DNA from: Paenibacillus cremeus | GTDB lineage: Bacteria > Bacillota > Bacilli > Paenibacillales > NBRC-103111 | Assembly: GCF_007786445.1 (NCBI RefSeq) | Contig: NZ_VNJI01000014.1 | Span: 1 to 64,000, forward strand | Direction of reading: 5' to 3' | DNA: 64,000 nt | Part shown: positions 34,518 to 43,011 of the stretch, one piece after another | Layout: the number at the start of each line of letters is the position of its first letter | Numbering within the stretch: position 1 is the first letter of the stretch | The notes under the pieces: model-generated | The model's input: only the letters and a program-made list of their open reading frames with translations | The model's database searches: none | What the model was told of the DNA's origin: nothing | Program-made: the position numbers and the translations under genes

Positions 34518-35473
34518 ACATTGTCGTTTTGGATGGGTACACGCTCAATCCCGGTGACTTGGATTGGGATGGGCTTCGTCAGCTCGGGGAGCTGGCCGTT
34601 TACGACCGCACCGCGCCGGAGCTGATCGTGGAACGGGCTGCAGCCGCTGACCTCGTGCTCACGAACAAAACGCCGTTGACAGCAGCCACCATCGGCGAGC
34701 TGCCGAGGCTGAAGTATATTGGCGTGCTGGCTACCGGCTACAACGTGGTCGACACGGCTGCCGCTGCGGCACGCGGCATTCCGGTGGCCAACGTGCCGAC
34801 GTACGGCACGACCTCCGTCGCGCAGGCGGTATTCGCCCTGCTGCTGGAGCTGTGCCACCGGGTGCAGCTGCACAGCGATGCGGTGCATGCCGGCGATTGG
34901 ACGCGCAGCCCCGATTTTTGCTTCACGCGCGCGCCGCAAATCGAGCTGGCCGGCAAGACGCTCGGCCTGATCGGCCTGGGCCGCATCGGCCTGCAGACGG
35001 CGAAGATCGCCGGCGCCTTCGGGATGCGGGTCGTCGCCGTGGGCAGCGGGCGCAGCAAGCCTCAGCCGGTGGAGGGCGTGGAGTGGGTGGAGCTGGACGA
35101 GCTGCTGGCGCGCTCCGACGTCGTCAGCCTCCACTGCCCGCTCACTCCGGCGACCGAGAAGCTGATCCAAGCGGAGCGGATCGCGCGCATGAAGCCGTCG
35201 GCGCTGCTGATCAACACGTCGCGCGGCGCCTTGATCCACGAGCAGGACTTGGCCGACGCCCTGAATGCCGGGCGGCTGGCCGGCGCAGCGCTCGATGTGC
35301 TGTCCGTCGAACCGCCTACGCCGGACAATCCGCTCCTCACGGCGCGGAACTGCGTGATCACGCCGCACATCGCCTGGGCGACGAAGGAAGCCCGCAGCCG
35401 CTTGATGGCGACGGCGGTGGACAACGCGCGCGCGTTTTTGTCCGGGCAGCCCGTGAACGTGGTGAACGGGTAG
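34514..35473 (+). CDS. D-2-hydroxyacid dehydrogenase (hydroxypyruvate/glyoxylate reductase type)
   Basis: 319 residues. The substrate domain has LVLTNKTPLTAA and YIGVLATGYNVVDT. The NAD domain has LGLIGLGRIGLQTAKIAGAFG (GxGxxG), then LLINTSRGALIHEQDLADAL and the catalytic triad Arg (SRGA), Glu (LDVLSVEPP) and His (NCVITPHIAWAT). The most likely activity is hydroxypyruvate to D-glycerate, feeding the coupled glycerate kinase, giving a short route into glycolysis. ATG 34514 overlaps the kinase stop; GGAGGCGAG lies upstream. Confidence 0.93.
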   Translation: MNIVVLDGYTLNPGDLDWDGLRQLGELAVYDRTAPELIVERAAAADLVLTNKTPLTAATIGELPRLKYIGVLATGYNVVDTAAAAARGIPVANVPTYGTTSVAQAVFALLLELCHRVQLHSDAVHAGDWTRSPDFCFTRAPQIELAGKTLGLIGLGRIGLQTAKIAGAFGMRVVAVGSGRSKPQPVEGVEWVELDELLARSDVVSLHCPLTPATEKLIQAERIARMKPSALLINTSRGALIHEQDLADALNAGRLAGAALDVLSVEPPTPDNPLLTARNCVITPHIAWATKEARSRLMATAVDNARAFLSGQPVNVVNG

Positions 35474-35508
35474 GCCTGACCTTGCCGCCTCGGCACCCAA
35501 CACAGCCC

Positions 35509-35549
35509 CAAAAACCTAGCGGAGAAACTCGCCGCTAGGTTTTATTTTT
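35509..35549 (+). terminator. Intrinsic terminator of the glycerate operon
   Basis: AAAACCTAGCGGcGA-type stem: AAACCTAGCGG pairs with CCGCTAGGTTT, then ATTTTT. The stem includes the same CTAGCGG sequence found in the palindrome family, but here as a normal terminator. Confidence 0.88.
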
Positions 35550-35635
35550 CAGCGTATAAAAGCCGCCCAAAATGCGAAATTTAAAAATACCATGGAAACG
35601 TAAACCAGTTCCCACTCTCACGAGGTATACACCGC

Positions 35636-36400
35636 ATGAAGAACAACGTGTCCCCCCGCCGAACTCGAGCGTACATTTCCGCGTTCACTACGACCCAGAT
35701 CCACCTGCGCAATCCGTGGGTCGTGACGTTTTTTGCGTTTTCCTTCCCCGGCTTCGGCAACCTGCTGCTGCACCGCTATGCGAAGGCATTTACTCTCATC
35801 AGCTGGGAGGTGTTTATCAATACCCATGCCAAGGTCAATCTCGGCATCCTGTATTCGATGACCGGCCACTTCGCTAAGGCGAAGGAGGTGCTGGACCCGC
35901 GCTGGCTGATCATTTATGTGGGCATCTATATGTACTCGATCTGGGACGGCTATCGATCCACGATGGATATCAACAAGCAATTTTTGCTGGCGGATCATGA
36001 GAATGCAAAGCTGACCCCGAGCGTGATGAGCGCGTGGGATATCAATTTTTTGGATAAAAAGGCTCCGTTCGTCGCCCTCGCCTGGTCGCTGCTCGTGCCG
36101 GGGCTCGGCCATTTGTATATTCACCACATGATCACCGGGTTTTTCTTATTCGGCTGGACGATCGCCATTATGTATTTTTCACATATCCCGGAGGCTATCA
36201 ATCTGAGCATGATCGGGGATTTTGCCGGGGCCAAAGCGGCGGTGGATATGCAGTGGCTGCTGTACCTGCCCTCCATTCTATGCTTCGTGTTTTACGATGC
36301 CTATGTGTCGACGGTAGAATCCAACAAGCTGTTTGAGCTGGAGCAAGTCCAGCATCTGAAGCAGCAGTATCAATCGCCTCAGTTTCAAATGCCAATCTAG
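35636..36400 (+). CDS. Membrane protein with internal duplication
   Basis: 254 residues composed of two homologous halves. Half one (about 24-117): NPWVVTFFAFSFPGFGNLLL, GHFAKAKEVLDPRWLIIYVG, DGYRSTMDINKQF. Half two (about 140-235): APFVALAWSLLVPGLGHLYI, GDFAGAKAAVDMQWLLYLPS, DAYVSTVESNKLF. Each half has two to three hydrophobic segments and an interfacial P-G-x-G motif like TM2-type proteins. Function unknown. The gene is followed closely by another membrane protein gene and probably forms an operon with it. Confidence 0.8.
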   Translation: MKNNVSPRRTRAYISAFTTTQIHLRNPWVVTFFAFSFPGFGNLLLHRYAKAFTLISWEVFINTHAKVNLGILYSMTGHFAKAKEVLDPRWLIIYVGIYMYSIWDGYRSTMDINKQFLLADHENAKLTPSVMSAWDINFLDKKAPFVALAWSLLVPGLGHLYIHHMITGFFLFGWTIAIMYFSHIPEAINLSMIGDFAGAKAAVDMQWLLYLPSILCFVFYDAYVSTVESNKLFELEQVQHLKQQYQSPQFQMPI

Positions 36401-36415
36401 TATGGAGTGGAAGCT

Positions 36416-36886
36416 GTGTATATCGTGGCCACCTTTGAGCAGACCATTTTTCTGGAACTCGTGATCGCGGAAGTAGAAAAAAGAGGCATTACGAAGCAGC
36501 ACATTTTGGCGGTTCCCCTAAATAAACGGAGCGAGCCCCGCGTCATATCCGATTCGCTGCATCATGCGGATGGGTTCAGTATGGTCGATTTGGGCGCGAT
36601 TCTCGGTACCGTGGGGATGCTGCTCGGGGCGATTTATGGTTTCGTGCTGGCGTGGGGGCCGATTATTTGGGGCATTATCGGTGCATTAAGCGGCTGCCTC
36701 ATTGGTTACTTCGGCAAGTGGTTATGGCTGAAACGGAAGCATCTTGAAAACAAACCGATCACCTCCGAAACCGTGCTGCTCATCCAGTGCCCAGTGGAGC
36801 AGTGCGAAGTGCTGGAAAAGCTGCTGTGGGATCACCTCGCTCTAGGCGTGTCCAAGGTGGACGTCCAGCCGAGGCTGAACGCGTAA
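36416..36886 (+). CDS. Membrane protein with glycine-rich hairpin
   Basis: 156 residues. Soluble N-terminal part (YIVATFEQTIFLELVIAEVE), then a Gly-rich hydrophobic region (about 57-105: LGAILGTVGMLLGAIYG, WGIIGALSGCLIGYFGKWLW), then a second soluble part with VLLIQCPVEQCEVLEKLLW. The two soluble parts look like strand-helix halves flanking a membrane hairpin. No family name recognised. I chose GTG 36416 (GGAGTGG eight bases before); GTG 36407 lies within that site. It follows the duplicated membrane protein by 15 bases. Confidence 0.7.
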   Translation: MYIVATFEQTIFLELVIAEVEKRGITKQHILAVPLNKRSEPRVISDSLHHADGFSMVDLGAILGTVGMLLGAIYGFVLAWGPIIWGIIGALSGCLIGYFGKWLWLKRKHLENKPITSETVLLIQCPVEQCEVLEKLLWDHLALGVSKVDVQPRLNA

Positions 36887-37056
36887 TCGTATGGCACCCA
36901 AATGGAAAAAACGTGCGCTCGGCGTTAGCCGGGCTATTTGTTTTGTAAAGAGCACAATCGAATCCATTTTCGGCCAAATCGAATAATGAATTCGTGTGGA
37001 AAAGCAGCTAAGATAGGAATAGATCAACAATATCTTGGAAGGTGGGGCGTAAAACA

Positions 37057-38085
37057 ATGAGCCCATTGAGCAAGCATAACGTCGTTGTAGCGGGTTGCGG
37101 CAGTATGGCTAGAACCTGGGTGGAGTACGCCACGAAGCGAGAGGACACCCGAATCGTCGGTCTCGTGGATATTCGGGAGGAGAGCGCCCGGGCTATGGCG
37201 GAACGGTACAGCCTGGATGTTCCCGTGTTTACCGACCTGGGACAGGCGCTGGAAAGCACGGGGGCGACCCTCGTCTTCGACATCACGATTCCCGAGAGTC
37301 ATAAGCAGGTCGTCACGACGGCGCTGCGGCACGGCTGCAACGTATTCGGCGAAAAGCCGATGGCCGCGAACATGGACGAGGCCAGGGAGCTGGTGGCGCT
37401 CGCACAGCAGACCGGCAAGCAGTTTGCCGTGATGCAGAATCGCCGCTATCTGCCGCGGATCCGCGCCCTGCGGGAGACGATCAAGGCGGGTACGATTGGA
37501 ACGGTGGGCACCGTGCATGCGGACTTTTTTATCGGGGCGCATTTCGGCGGCTTCCGCGACCTGATGGACAGTCCGCTGATCCTGGATATGGCCATCCATA
37601 CGTTTGATCAGGCACGGTTTATTACCGGGGCGGATCCGGTCTCGGTGTACTGCCACGAGTTCAACCCGCCGGGCTCCTGGTACAAAGGCAACGCGTCGGC
37701 GATCTGCATCTATGAGATGAGCGACGGCTCGGTCTTCTGCTACCGCGGCTCTTGGTGCGCTGAAGGCTTCCGAACGCCGTGGGAGGCGGATTGGCGCGTG
37801 ATCGGGACGAAAGGGACGGCGATGTGGGCAGGCGGCACGGATCCGGTCTGCGAGGTAGTGGATGAGGCGGCGGAGCCTGCGTTTCACCTGCCGTACAAGC
37901 GAATTGAGGTGCCCGTCACGTGGAGCGGACAAGAGGGGCACAAGGGCTGCCTCGACGAAATGTTCGCTTCACTCGAAGAAAGCCGGCCGGCCGAAACGGT
38001 GTGCACGGACAACATCAAGAGCATGGCGATGGTGTTCGGGGCGATCGAGAGCGCGAAGAAAGGCCAGAAAATCTCGCTAGTATAA
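37057..38085 (+). CDS. Gfo/Idh/MocA family oxidoreductase
   Basis: 342 residues with the N-terminal Rossmann motif VVVAGCGSMARTWVEYA (GCGxMA), then VFGEKPMAANMDEAREL. The EKP lysine is the conserved catalytic/cofactor residue. The C-terminal alpha/beta domain has LDMAIHTFDQARFITG, the usual D-x-x-x-H motif, and WEADWRVIGTKGTAMW. Such enzymes oxidise or reduce sugar or inositol derivatives with NAD(P). No neighbours identify the sugar. ATG 37057 follows GGAAGGTGGGG. Confidence 0.93.
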   Translation: MSPLSKHNVVVAGCGSMARTWVEYATKREDTRIVGLVDIREESARAMAERYSLDVPVFTDLGQALESTGATLVFDITIPESHKQVVTTALRHGCNVFGEKPMAANMDEARELVALAQQTGKQFAVMQNRRYLPRIRALRETIKAGTIGTVGTVHADFFIGAHFGGFRDLMDSPLILDMAIHTFDQARFITGADPVSVYCHEFNPPGSWYKGNASAICIYEMSDGSVFCYRGSWCAEGFRTPWEADWRVIGTKGTAMWAGGTDPVCEVVDEAAEPAFHLPYKRIEVPVTWSGQEGHKGCLDEMFASLEESRPAETVCTDNIKSMAMVFGAIESAKKGQKISLV

Positions 38086-38093
38086 AATAGTGC

Positions 38094-38123
38094 AAGGCGG
38101 CCTGCACCAAGGGTCGCCTTTTT
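38094..38123 (+). terminator. Intrinsic terminator
   Basis: AAGGCGgCC / GGgtCGCCTT hairpin followed by TTT after the oxidoreductase gene. Confidence 0.75.
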
Positions 38124-38233
38124 GCTCGGTATGCTATCCAGCCTCCTCCACCCAAAAGGGGTGATGATGTCCGGCCAAGCCGCATATGCTGTAACGATGG
38201 CATGGCCATGCACCAGTGGAGGGAGGCGCGCAC

Positions 38234-38992
38234 GTGCTGAAAAAACGCCGATGGAGAAGCGGCCCGACGGGCAAAAACCGGGTGAGACGGAATATCCTCA
38301 TCGCGCTGGTCATCCTGCTGCTGTTTTTTATGCAGGGGTACATTTACATCGATAAAAACCTGAAAGAGCCGCTCACGAACTTGGCCCGCATCCGGCTGAA
38401 GCAGATCGCTACGGACTCCATCAACACGGCCATCTCCGAACGCATCGCGGAGACGACGAATTTCGAGAAGCTGATCGATTGGCGCCTGGACCGCAACGGC
38501 AAAATCAACGGCTTTTCGCTCAACTATGCGGAGCATATGAAAATTACGGCTGACACGATCCAGATTGTCAAAAATCAGCTGCAAAAGCTCGAGCAGGTCC
38601 CAGAGCATATTCCGCTCGGTCAGGCCATGAACAGCCCGCTGCTGGCGTCCTTCGGGCCGGATATCCCGATCCGTCTCGTACCGGCCGGCGCGGCGAAGGT
38701 CGACTTGAACACGAGGTACCAGAATGCCGGAATCAACATGATCATGGTCGAGGTGTACGTCCGCATTACGGTGGAGGTTAGCGTCATTATCCCTTTCGAC
38801 TCCGAAACCGAGATGGTCGAGACGGAGCTGCCGATCTCGTATTCTCTCGTGGTGGGGGATGTGCCGTCGTACTATTTTGACGGAAAAGGCAATTCGGTCG
38901 GGCAGAACACCCCGCCTCCAGGCATCGCGCTGCCGCATGTCACGCCGGCTCCTAGCACCAGCACCACCCCGAACGCTGCGGAAAAAAAATAA
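38234..38992 (+). CDS. yunB: Sporulation protein YunB
   Basis: 252 residues: a basic start, one N-terminal transmembrane helix (NILIALVILLLFFMQGYIYI), and an extracytoplasmic domain. Recognisable parts are RIRLKQIATDSINTAISERI, the segment IPLGQAMNSPLLASFGPDIP, and VDLNTRYQNAGINMIMVEVY. These match YunB, a sigma-E-dependent sporulation protein of Bacilli. GTG 38234 follows GGAGGGAGGCG. In Bacillus subtilis yunB, yunA, lipA (yutB) and yutD lie together, and the same set is present here. Confidence 0.92.
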   Translation: MLKKRRWRSGPTGKNRVRRNILIALVILLLFFMQGYIYIDKNLKEPLTNLARIRLKQIATDSINTAISERIAETTNFEKLIDWRLDRNGKINGFSLNYAEHMKITADTIQIVKNQLQKLEQVPEHIPLGQAMNSPLLASFGPDIPIRLVPAGAAKVDLNTRYQNAGINMIMVEVYVRITVEVSVIIPFDSETEMVETELPISYSLVVGDVPSYYFDGKGNSVGQNTPPPGIALPHVTPAPSTSTTPNAAEKK

Positions 38993-38993
38993 A

Positions 38994-39030
38994 CCCCGTT
39001 TCGGCGCTGTACAGCGCCGGCGGGGTTTTC
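38994..39030 (+). terminator. Intrinsic terminator after yunB
   Basis: AACCCCGtttCGGCGCTG / CAGCGCCGgcGGGGTT followed by TT. It also lies at the end of the convergent peptidase gene. Confidence 0.82.
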
Positions 39031-39064
39031 CTGTTTATCGGCTACCACTTCATTGCCTTGGCGT

Positions 39065-40165
39065 TTATTTTTTGCTGCGGCGCATCCGTTCCTCGCGCTC
39101 CCACTTGCGCAAATGCGGGTACGGATCGAATGACCAGTCGGTTAAGCCGTTGTCGCGGTACAGCCCGTAATGCAGGTGCGGCGGGAATTTGCCGGAGGTT
39201 CCCGGCTTGCCGTAGCCCGAGCTGCCGACCCAGCCGATCACTTGGCCGGGCTTGACGATGTCACCTTGCTTGACCTCCTTTTTATTGAAACCGGACAAAT
39301 GCGCGTAATAGTGGTACACATTGTTTAAATCTCGAATGCCGACGCGCCAGCCGCCGTACGGATTCCAGCCCATCACTTCAATGATGCCGTAGGTCGCGCT
39401 GCGCACGGGGATGCCGTGGCTGGCGAACAAATCCGTGCCCTCGTGAATGCGGTAGCCTCCCCAGCCCCGGCTTGCTCCCCAAGTGCTGCGGTACGTGTAG
39501 TCTGAGGTGAGCGGCATGACGAAGCAGTGCTCGTGCAGATCCAGCGTATCGAATTTTGCGTAGATTTGGGCAAATTCCTGAATCCGTTCCACACTGCGGG
39601 TGTTTTGATAATACTCCCACAAGCCGATGCGCAAATCTTCCTCCGCGCTGCCCCGTTTGAGCAAATACATCGCCATCGTGTACAGCCGGTCCAGATCGTT
39701 GCTGCGATCCGCGAGCCCGTCCCCCGAGCCGTCGCGTCCGATGCCGCCGAATAAGGCGATGCTTTGGATGTTTTGGTCCTCGTGATCCGGATTCATCATG
39801 CCGCACCAGCGCAGCTCGGTAAAATAAATGGCCACAATCCCTTCCGGCGCCGGACGTTTTTTGGCCAGATTGATGGTTCGCTCATATTGGTCGATCGCCG
39901 CTAGATAGTACCACGGCAGGCCGGTCAGCGCGCTGACCTTATCGAACAAATCTTTTCGCTCCGCAAACACCGCTTTGATTCCGCTCGGGTCTTTTGGTTT
40001 AGCGGGCGCAGGTGTAGGCGCTTTGGCTTTCGCTTGCTTTGAGGCAGGGGCCTGAAGGTCAGCTTCCGCCGCCGTTGCCTGAGTGCAAAATGGAGAACAG
40101 ACGCCGCACGCTAGCAGTAGACCGCTCAGCGCAGCGACGAGCATTCGTGGTGGGAATGCAGCCAT
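39065..40165 (-). CDS. M23 family metallopeptidase, LytH/YunA-like
   Basis: 366 residues. A signal peptide ends near ATAAEA. A Lys/Pro/Ala-rich linker leads to a helical segment (FDKVSALTGLPWYYLAAIDQYERT) of the type found in LytH, then the lysostaphin-like M23 domain. Zinc residues appear in YRIHEGTDLFA (HxxxD) and FPPHLHYGLY (HxH). LytH is an L-Ala-D-Glu peptidase that matures spore cortex in B. subtilis, and the yunB/lipA neighbourhood supports that assignment. ATG 40165 follows AAGGAGGAA; a longer in-frame start at 40195 lacks a site. Confidence 0.88.
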   Translation of the reverse strand: MAAFPPRMLVAALSGLLLACGVCSPFCTQATAAEADLQAPASKQAKAKAPTPAPAKPKDPSGIKAVFAERKDLFDKVSALTGLPWYYLAAIDQYERTINLAKKRPAPEGIVAIYFTELRWCGMMNPDHEDQNIQSIALFGGIGRDGSGDGLADRSNDLDRLYTMAMYLLKRGSAEEDLRIGLWEYYQNTRSVERIQEFAQIYAKFDTLDLHEHCFVMPLTSDYTYRSTWGASRGWGGYRIHEGTDLFASHGIPVRSATYGIIEVMGWNPYGGWRVGIRDLNNVYHYYAHLSGFNKKEVKQGDIVKPGQVIGWVGSSGYGKPGTSGKFPPHLHYGLYRDNGLTDWSFDPYPHLRKWEREERMRRSKK

Positions 40166-40281
40166 GAACTGGTTCCTCCTTGATGAGTGTCCCAACGATT
40201 GTCTGATACGGATAGCATGTACTGCGGATTCCCTTTTTATCCCGGCTTGATTTTGATATGATGCAGGTGGAGGGGATGTCC

Positions 40282-40764
40282 ATGGCGTTCGAACACCGCG
40301 ACGAACATATAGATGATGGAATGCTGCTGCTGCAGGCCAATATTGACGATATGAACCCGGAATATTGCTCTTACGTGTCCGATTTGCTCTTTGCTGAGGG
40401 AGCGAATGATGTGTACTGGGTGCCGATTATTATGAAAAAAGGCCGTCCAGGCGTCATGCTCAACGTACTCGTGGATGAAGCGGCTTCGGGGCGGATGGAG
40501 GACATTATTTTTCGGGAGACGACGACGCTGGGGCTTCGCTATCTGCGGGCTTCAGTCCACCGGCTCGGCCGGGAGTTTTACGAGGTAGAGACGGCGTGGG
40601 GGACGATTCACGTCAAAGCCGGCTTCCACCAAGGGAAGCTGGTGCAGTTTGCGCCGGAATTCAAGGAGTGCGAGCAGGCAGCCAAAACGCATGGCGTTCC
40701 GCTGAAGCAGGTGTATGACGAGGTGCGGCGCAAGTTTTTGGAGGAGCGAGTGAACGAAGGGTAG
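40282..40764 (+). CDS. LarC C-terminal half (LarC2), nickel-pincer cofactor CTP cyclometallase part
   Basis: 160 residues matching the C-terminal domain of LarC: LLLQANIDDMNPEYCSYVSD, LFAEGANDVYWVPIIMKKGR, IIFRETTTLGLRY and EFKECEQAAKTHGVPLKQVY. LarC inserts nickel into the pincer cofactor using CTP. Normally this domain is the C-terminus of LarC or, in Lactiplantibacillus, is joined by programmed frameshift. Here it is a separate gene that faces the N-terminal half head-on. GGTGGAGGGG supports ATG 40282; earlier ATGs at 40258, 40261 and 40276 precede or lie inside that site. Confidence 0.9.
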   Translation: MAFEHRDEHIDDGMLLLQANIDDMNPEYCSYVSDLLFAEGANDVYWVPIIMKKGRPGVMLNVLVDEAASGRMEDIIFRETTTLGLRYLRASVHRLGREFYEVETAWGTIHVKAGFHQGKLVQFAPEFKECEQAAKTHGVPLKQVYDEVRRKFLEERVNEG

Positions 40765-40772
40765 GGAAAAAG

Positions 40773-40849
40773 AAAAAGCGGTTCCGCTGGGTGGACTGAT
40801 CCTGTCTAATAAACAGGGGTCAGTACACCCGAGGGGGACCGCTTTTTTT
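40773..40849. terminator. Large bidirectional terminator between larC2 and larC1
   Basis: AAAAAGCGGTtCC ... GGgaCCGCTTTTTTT closes a long stem with a second inner hairpin (CTGATCCTGT / ACAGGGGTCAG). A-run and T-run flank it on both sides, so both converging genes are terminated here. Confidence 0.92.
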
Positions 40850-40863
40850 GCTGTGCGTCGGGC

Positions 40864-41997
40864 TTATTGCCGGATCGTCGGATGGTGATGATCCGGCCCG
40901 TCGCCTGATTTCGGATGAATCATCTTGAACCGTTCGTTCTTATGGTTGTGCGCATGATCGTGATTGTGGTCATGATCATGGTGCTTATGGTCGTGCTCAT
41001 GCTCGTGATGGTGATGTCCGTGCTCATGGTCATGGTCATGGTCGTGGTGGTGTCCATGCTCATGGTGGTGGTCATGGTCGTGATGATGTCCATGCTCATG
41101 GTGGTGGTTATGGTCGTGATGATGTCCATGCTCATGATGGTGGTCATGATCGTGATGATGCCCATGATCGTGTTCATGATGGTGATGGTGATCCGGCGCA
41201 TGGTGGTGTGCATGATCATGGCTGTGCTGGAAATCCTGCGGCGGCACCTGCCATTTATTCAAAAATGGATCCAGCTGTCCAACCACGGCACGCAGCACGT
41301 TCGGCTGATTCGGCAAATCCCGGGTGCCGGCGCCATACCCGATCGTCTCGACGATCATCGGCGGCAGGCCTTTAGCGAATTCGTCCGCCAGCCCGGACAC
41401 GATGCCCGCACCGGTCGGCGTTGTCATTTCCATCGTGTAAGGCGTCGGTGCGACAGGCAGCCCGCGCATCATCTCCAGCGTGGCCGGAGCGGGAACGGGA
41501 TAGATGCCATGGTCGCAGCGGACCGTACCGGAGCCCAGCGGCACTGGGGAGCTAATGATCTTCTCCACACCCAGCGAGTCGATCGCCAGGGCAACACCGA
41601 TCACGTCGACGATGGAGTCGATCGCGCCGACTTCATGGAAGTGCACACGGTCAATCGGCGTGTTGTGGATTTTCGCTTCCGCAACGGCGATTTTTTCAAA
41701 AATCGCCAGGCTTAGCTTCACCACCCGCTCGTTAAAGCCGGCATGGTGGATGAGCTCCACAATTTCCGAGTAATGACGGTGATGCTTGGGCGGCGAATTC
41801 GGGTCGAGCACGACATCCATTTTCATCGAGGAAATGCCGCGTTTGTTCACGCGCTTCCACTCGAGGGAGAACGGCTCGATTCGGATTTTGCTCAGCTCGT
41901 CTTCAATATAAGTGCGGTCCGCACCGGCATCCACCAAGGCTGCCAGCGTCATATCGCCGCTAATCCCGGAGAAACAGTCCAAGTATAGTACCTTCAT
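40864..41997 (-). CDS. larC: LarC N-terminal half (LarC1) with His/Asp/Glu-rich tail
   Basis: 377 residues. The first ~250 are the LarC N-terminal domain: MKVLYLDCFSGISGDMTLAA, HFHEVGAIDSIVDVIGVALA, VPLGSGTVRCDHGIYPVPAP, TTPTGAGIVSGLADEF and ETIGYGAGTRDLPNQPNVLR. From about 258 the chain becomes a roughly 100-residue run of His with Asp, Glu and Gly, a probable nickel store, and ends shortly after. In most LarC proteins such a run links to LarC2, which is missing here. The gene starts with ATGA overlap on larB (41994-41997), so both are one transcript. Confidence 0.94.
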   Translation of the reverse strand: MKVLYLDCFSGISGDMTLAALVDAGADRTYIEDELSKIRIEPFSLEWKRVNKRGISSMKMDVVLDPNSPPKHHRHYSEIVELIHHAGFNERVVKLSLAIFEKIAVAEAKIHNTPIDRVHFHEVGAIDSIVDVIGVALAIDSLGVEKIISSPVPLGSGTVRCDHGIYPVPAPATLEMMRGLPVAPTPYTMEMTTPTGAGIVSGLADEFAKGLPPMIVETIGYGAGTRDLPNQPNVLRAVVGQLDPFLNKWQVPPQDFQHSHDHAHHHAPDHHHHHEHDHGHHHDHDHHHEHGHHHDHNHHHEHGHHHDHDHHHEHGHHHDHDHDHEHGHHHHEHEHDHKHHDHDHNHDHAHNHKNERFKMIHPKSGDGPDHHHPTIRQ

Positions 41998-42791
41998 GCT
42001 TGTTCATCCCTCTTTAATTGATTTTTAAGGATAAGTGCAGCGTTATAGCCGGCCCCGAAGCCGTTGTCGATATTGACGACCGAAATGCCGGGAGAGCAGG
42101 AGTTAAGCATCGAGAGCAGCGCCGCGATGCCGTTAAAGCTGGCGCCGTAGCCGATGCTGGTCGGAACCGCGATGACGGGTACGGAAACTAGCCCGCCCAT
42201 CACGCTGGCCAGCGCGCCTTCCATGCCAGCCGCGACAACGATGGCGCTCGCTCCGCGAATGACCGGCAGACGCCGGAACAGCCGATGAATACCCGCCACG
42301 CCCACGTCGAAGATACGCTCCACGCGGCAGCCCATCACTTCAGCGGTCACAGCCGCTTCTTCGGCGATCGGCACGTCCGATGTGCCTGCGCAGACGACTG
42401 CGATATAGTCGCCGCTCATTGCAGGCTTCACATCCTCACGAAGCCAGATCAGCGCCCGGGCATCCGCCCGGTAGGTCGCTCCCGGCACCTTGTCCAGCAC
42501 GTAGGCGGCTTTGTCAGCGCTTACCCGTGTAGCCAGCACGCGGTCCGTTTGTGCCATCAGGCGTTCAAAAATCGCCGCAATTTGCTCTGCCGTTTTCCCC
42601 TCGCCAAAAATGACCTCCGGAAAGCCCGTGCGCTTCGCCCGCTGTGTATCGAGCTGCGCGTACCCTAATGAATCGTCGATGGCTTGACCAGCAGGCGCCT
42701 CCGTCTTGGCGGTTTCCTCCAGCAGCTTCTTCGCCTCTGAAATATCCAAATCGCCGGATGATACCAGCTTCAAAATATGCTCTAATTGCAT
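41994..42791 (-). CDS. larB: LarB, nickel-pincer cofactor biosynthesis carboxylase
   Basis: 265 residues of the LarB/AIRC-like family: FPEVIFGEGKTAEQIAAIFE, YRADARALIWLRED, then the PurE-like core VVCAGTSDVPIAEEAAVTAE, VVAAGMEGALASVMGGLVSV and PVIAVPTSIGYGASFNGIAA. LarB carboxylates and hydrolyses nicotinate adenine dinucleotide, the first step of the pincer cofactor. The start MQLEHIL (42791) lies ten bases from GGAGG; ATG 42800 is one base from it. No larE or larA is in the window. The cofactor user is unknown. Confidence 0.94.
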   Translation of the reverse strand: MQLEHILKLVSSGDLDISEAKKLLEETAKTEAPAGQAIDDSLGYAQLDTQRAKRTGFPEVIFGEGKTAEQIAAIFERLMAQTDRVLATRVSADKAAYVLDKVPGATYRADARALIWLREDVKPAMSGDYIAVVCAGTSDVPIAEEAAVTAEVMGCRVERIFDVGVAGIHRLFRRLPVIRGASAIVVAAGMEGALASVMGGLVSVPVIAVPTSIGYGASFNGIAALLSMLNSCSPGISVVNIDNGFGAGYNAALILKNQLKRDEQA

Positions 42792-42951
42792 ACAGCCCAT
42801 TCCTCCGGTTTCTGAAAGATGCGGATTTTGAATAACAAATGTAAGTGGAATAACTGGGAACGTTGTCCAAAGATAGTTTACCACATTTTATGATGGCAGA
42901 CGAGAAGCAGAGGCGGAGTCTTTTTCTCCGGCTGGATTGTTCGCGCATTCA

Positions 42952-42960
42952 TGATATAAT
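42952..42960 (+). promoter_or_regulatory. Extended -10 promoter of lipA
   Basis: TGATATAAT (TGn plus consensus -10) about 50 bases before the lipA start; the -35 region is weak (CTGGAT at 17-base spacing). It lies in the gap divergent to larB. Confidence 0.6.
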
Positions 42961-43011
42961 AACGCTATGCGTAGTATTTAAAAGCAATAAGAAGAAAGCG
43001 GGGAAGCATCT

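Noticed and set aside
34046..35503. 485-codon minus-strand ORF opposite the glycerate kinase and dehydrogenase genes
   Set aside because: Shadow of two clear plus-strand genes in GC-rich sequence; Arg/His/Gln-rich composition and no family resemblance.
40915..41715. 266-codon plus-strand ORF rich in Met and Val opposite larC
   Set aside because: Mirror of the His-rich codons (CAT/CAC read backwards as ATG/GTG); larC on the minus strand is the recognised gene.
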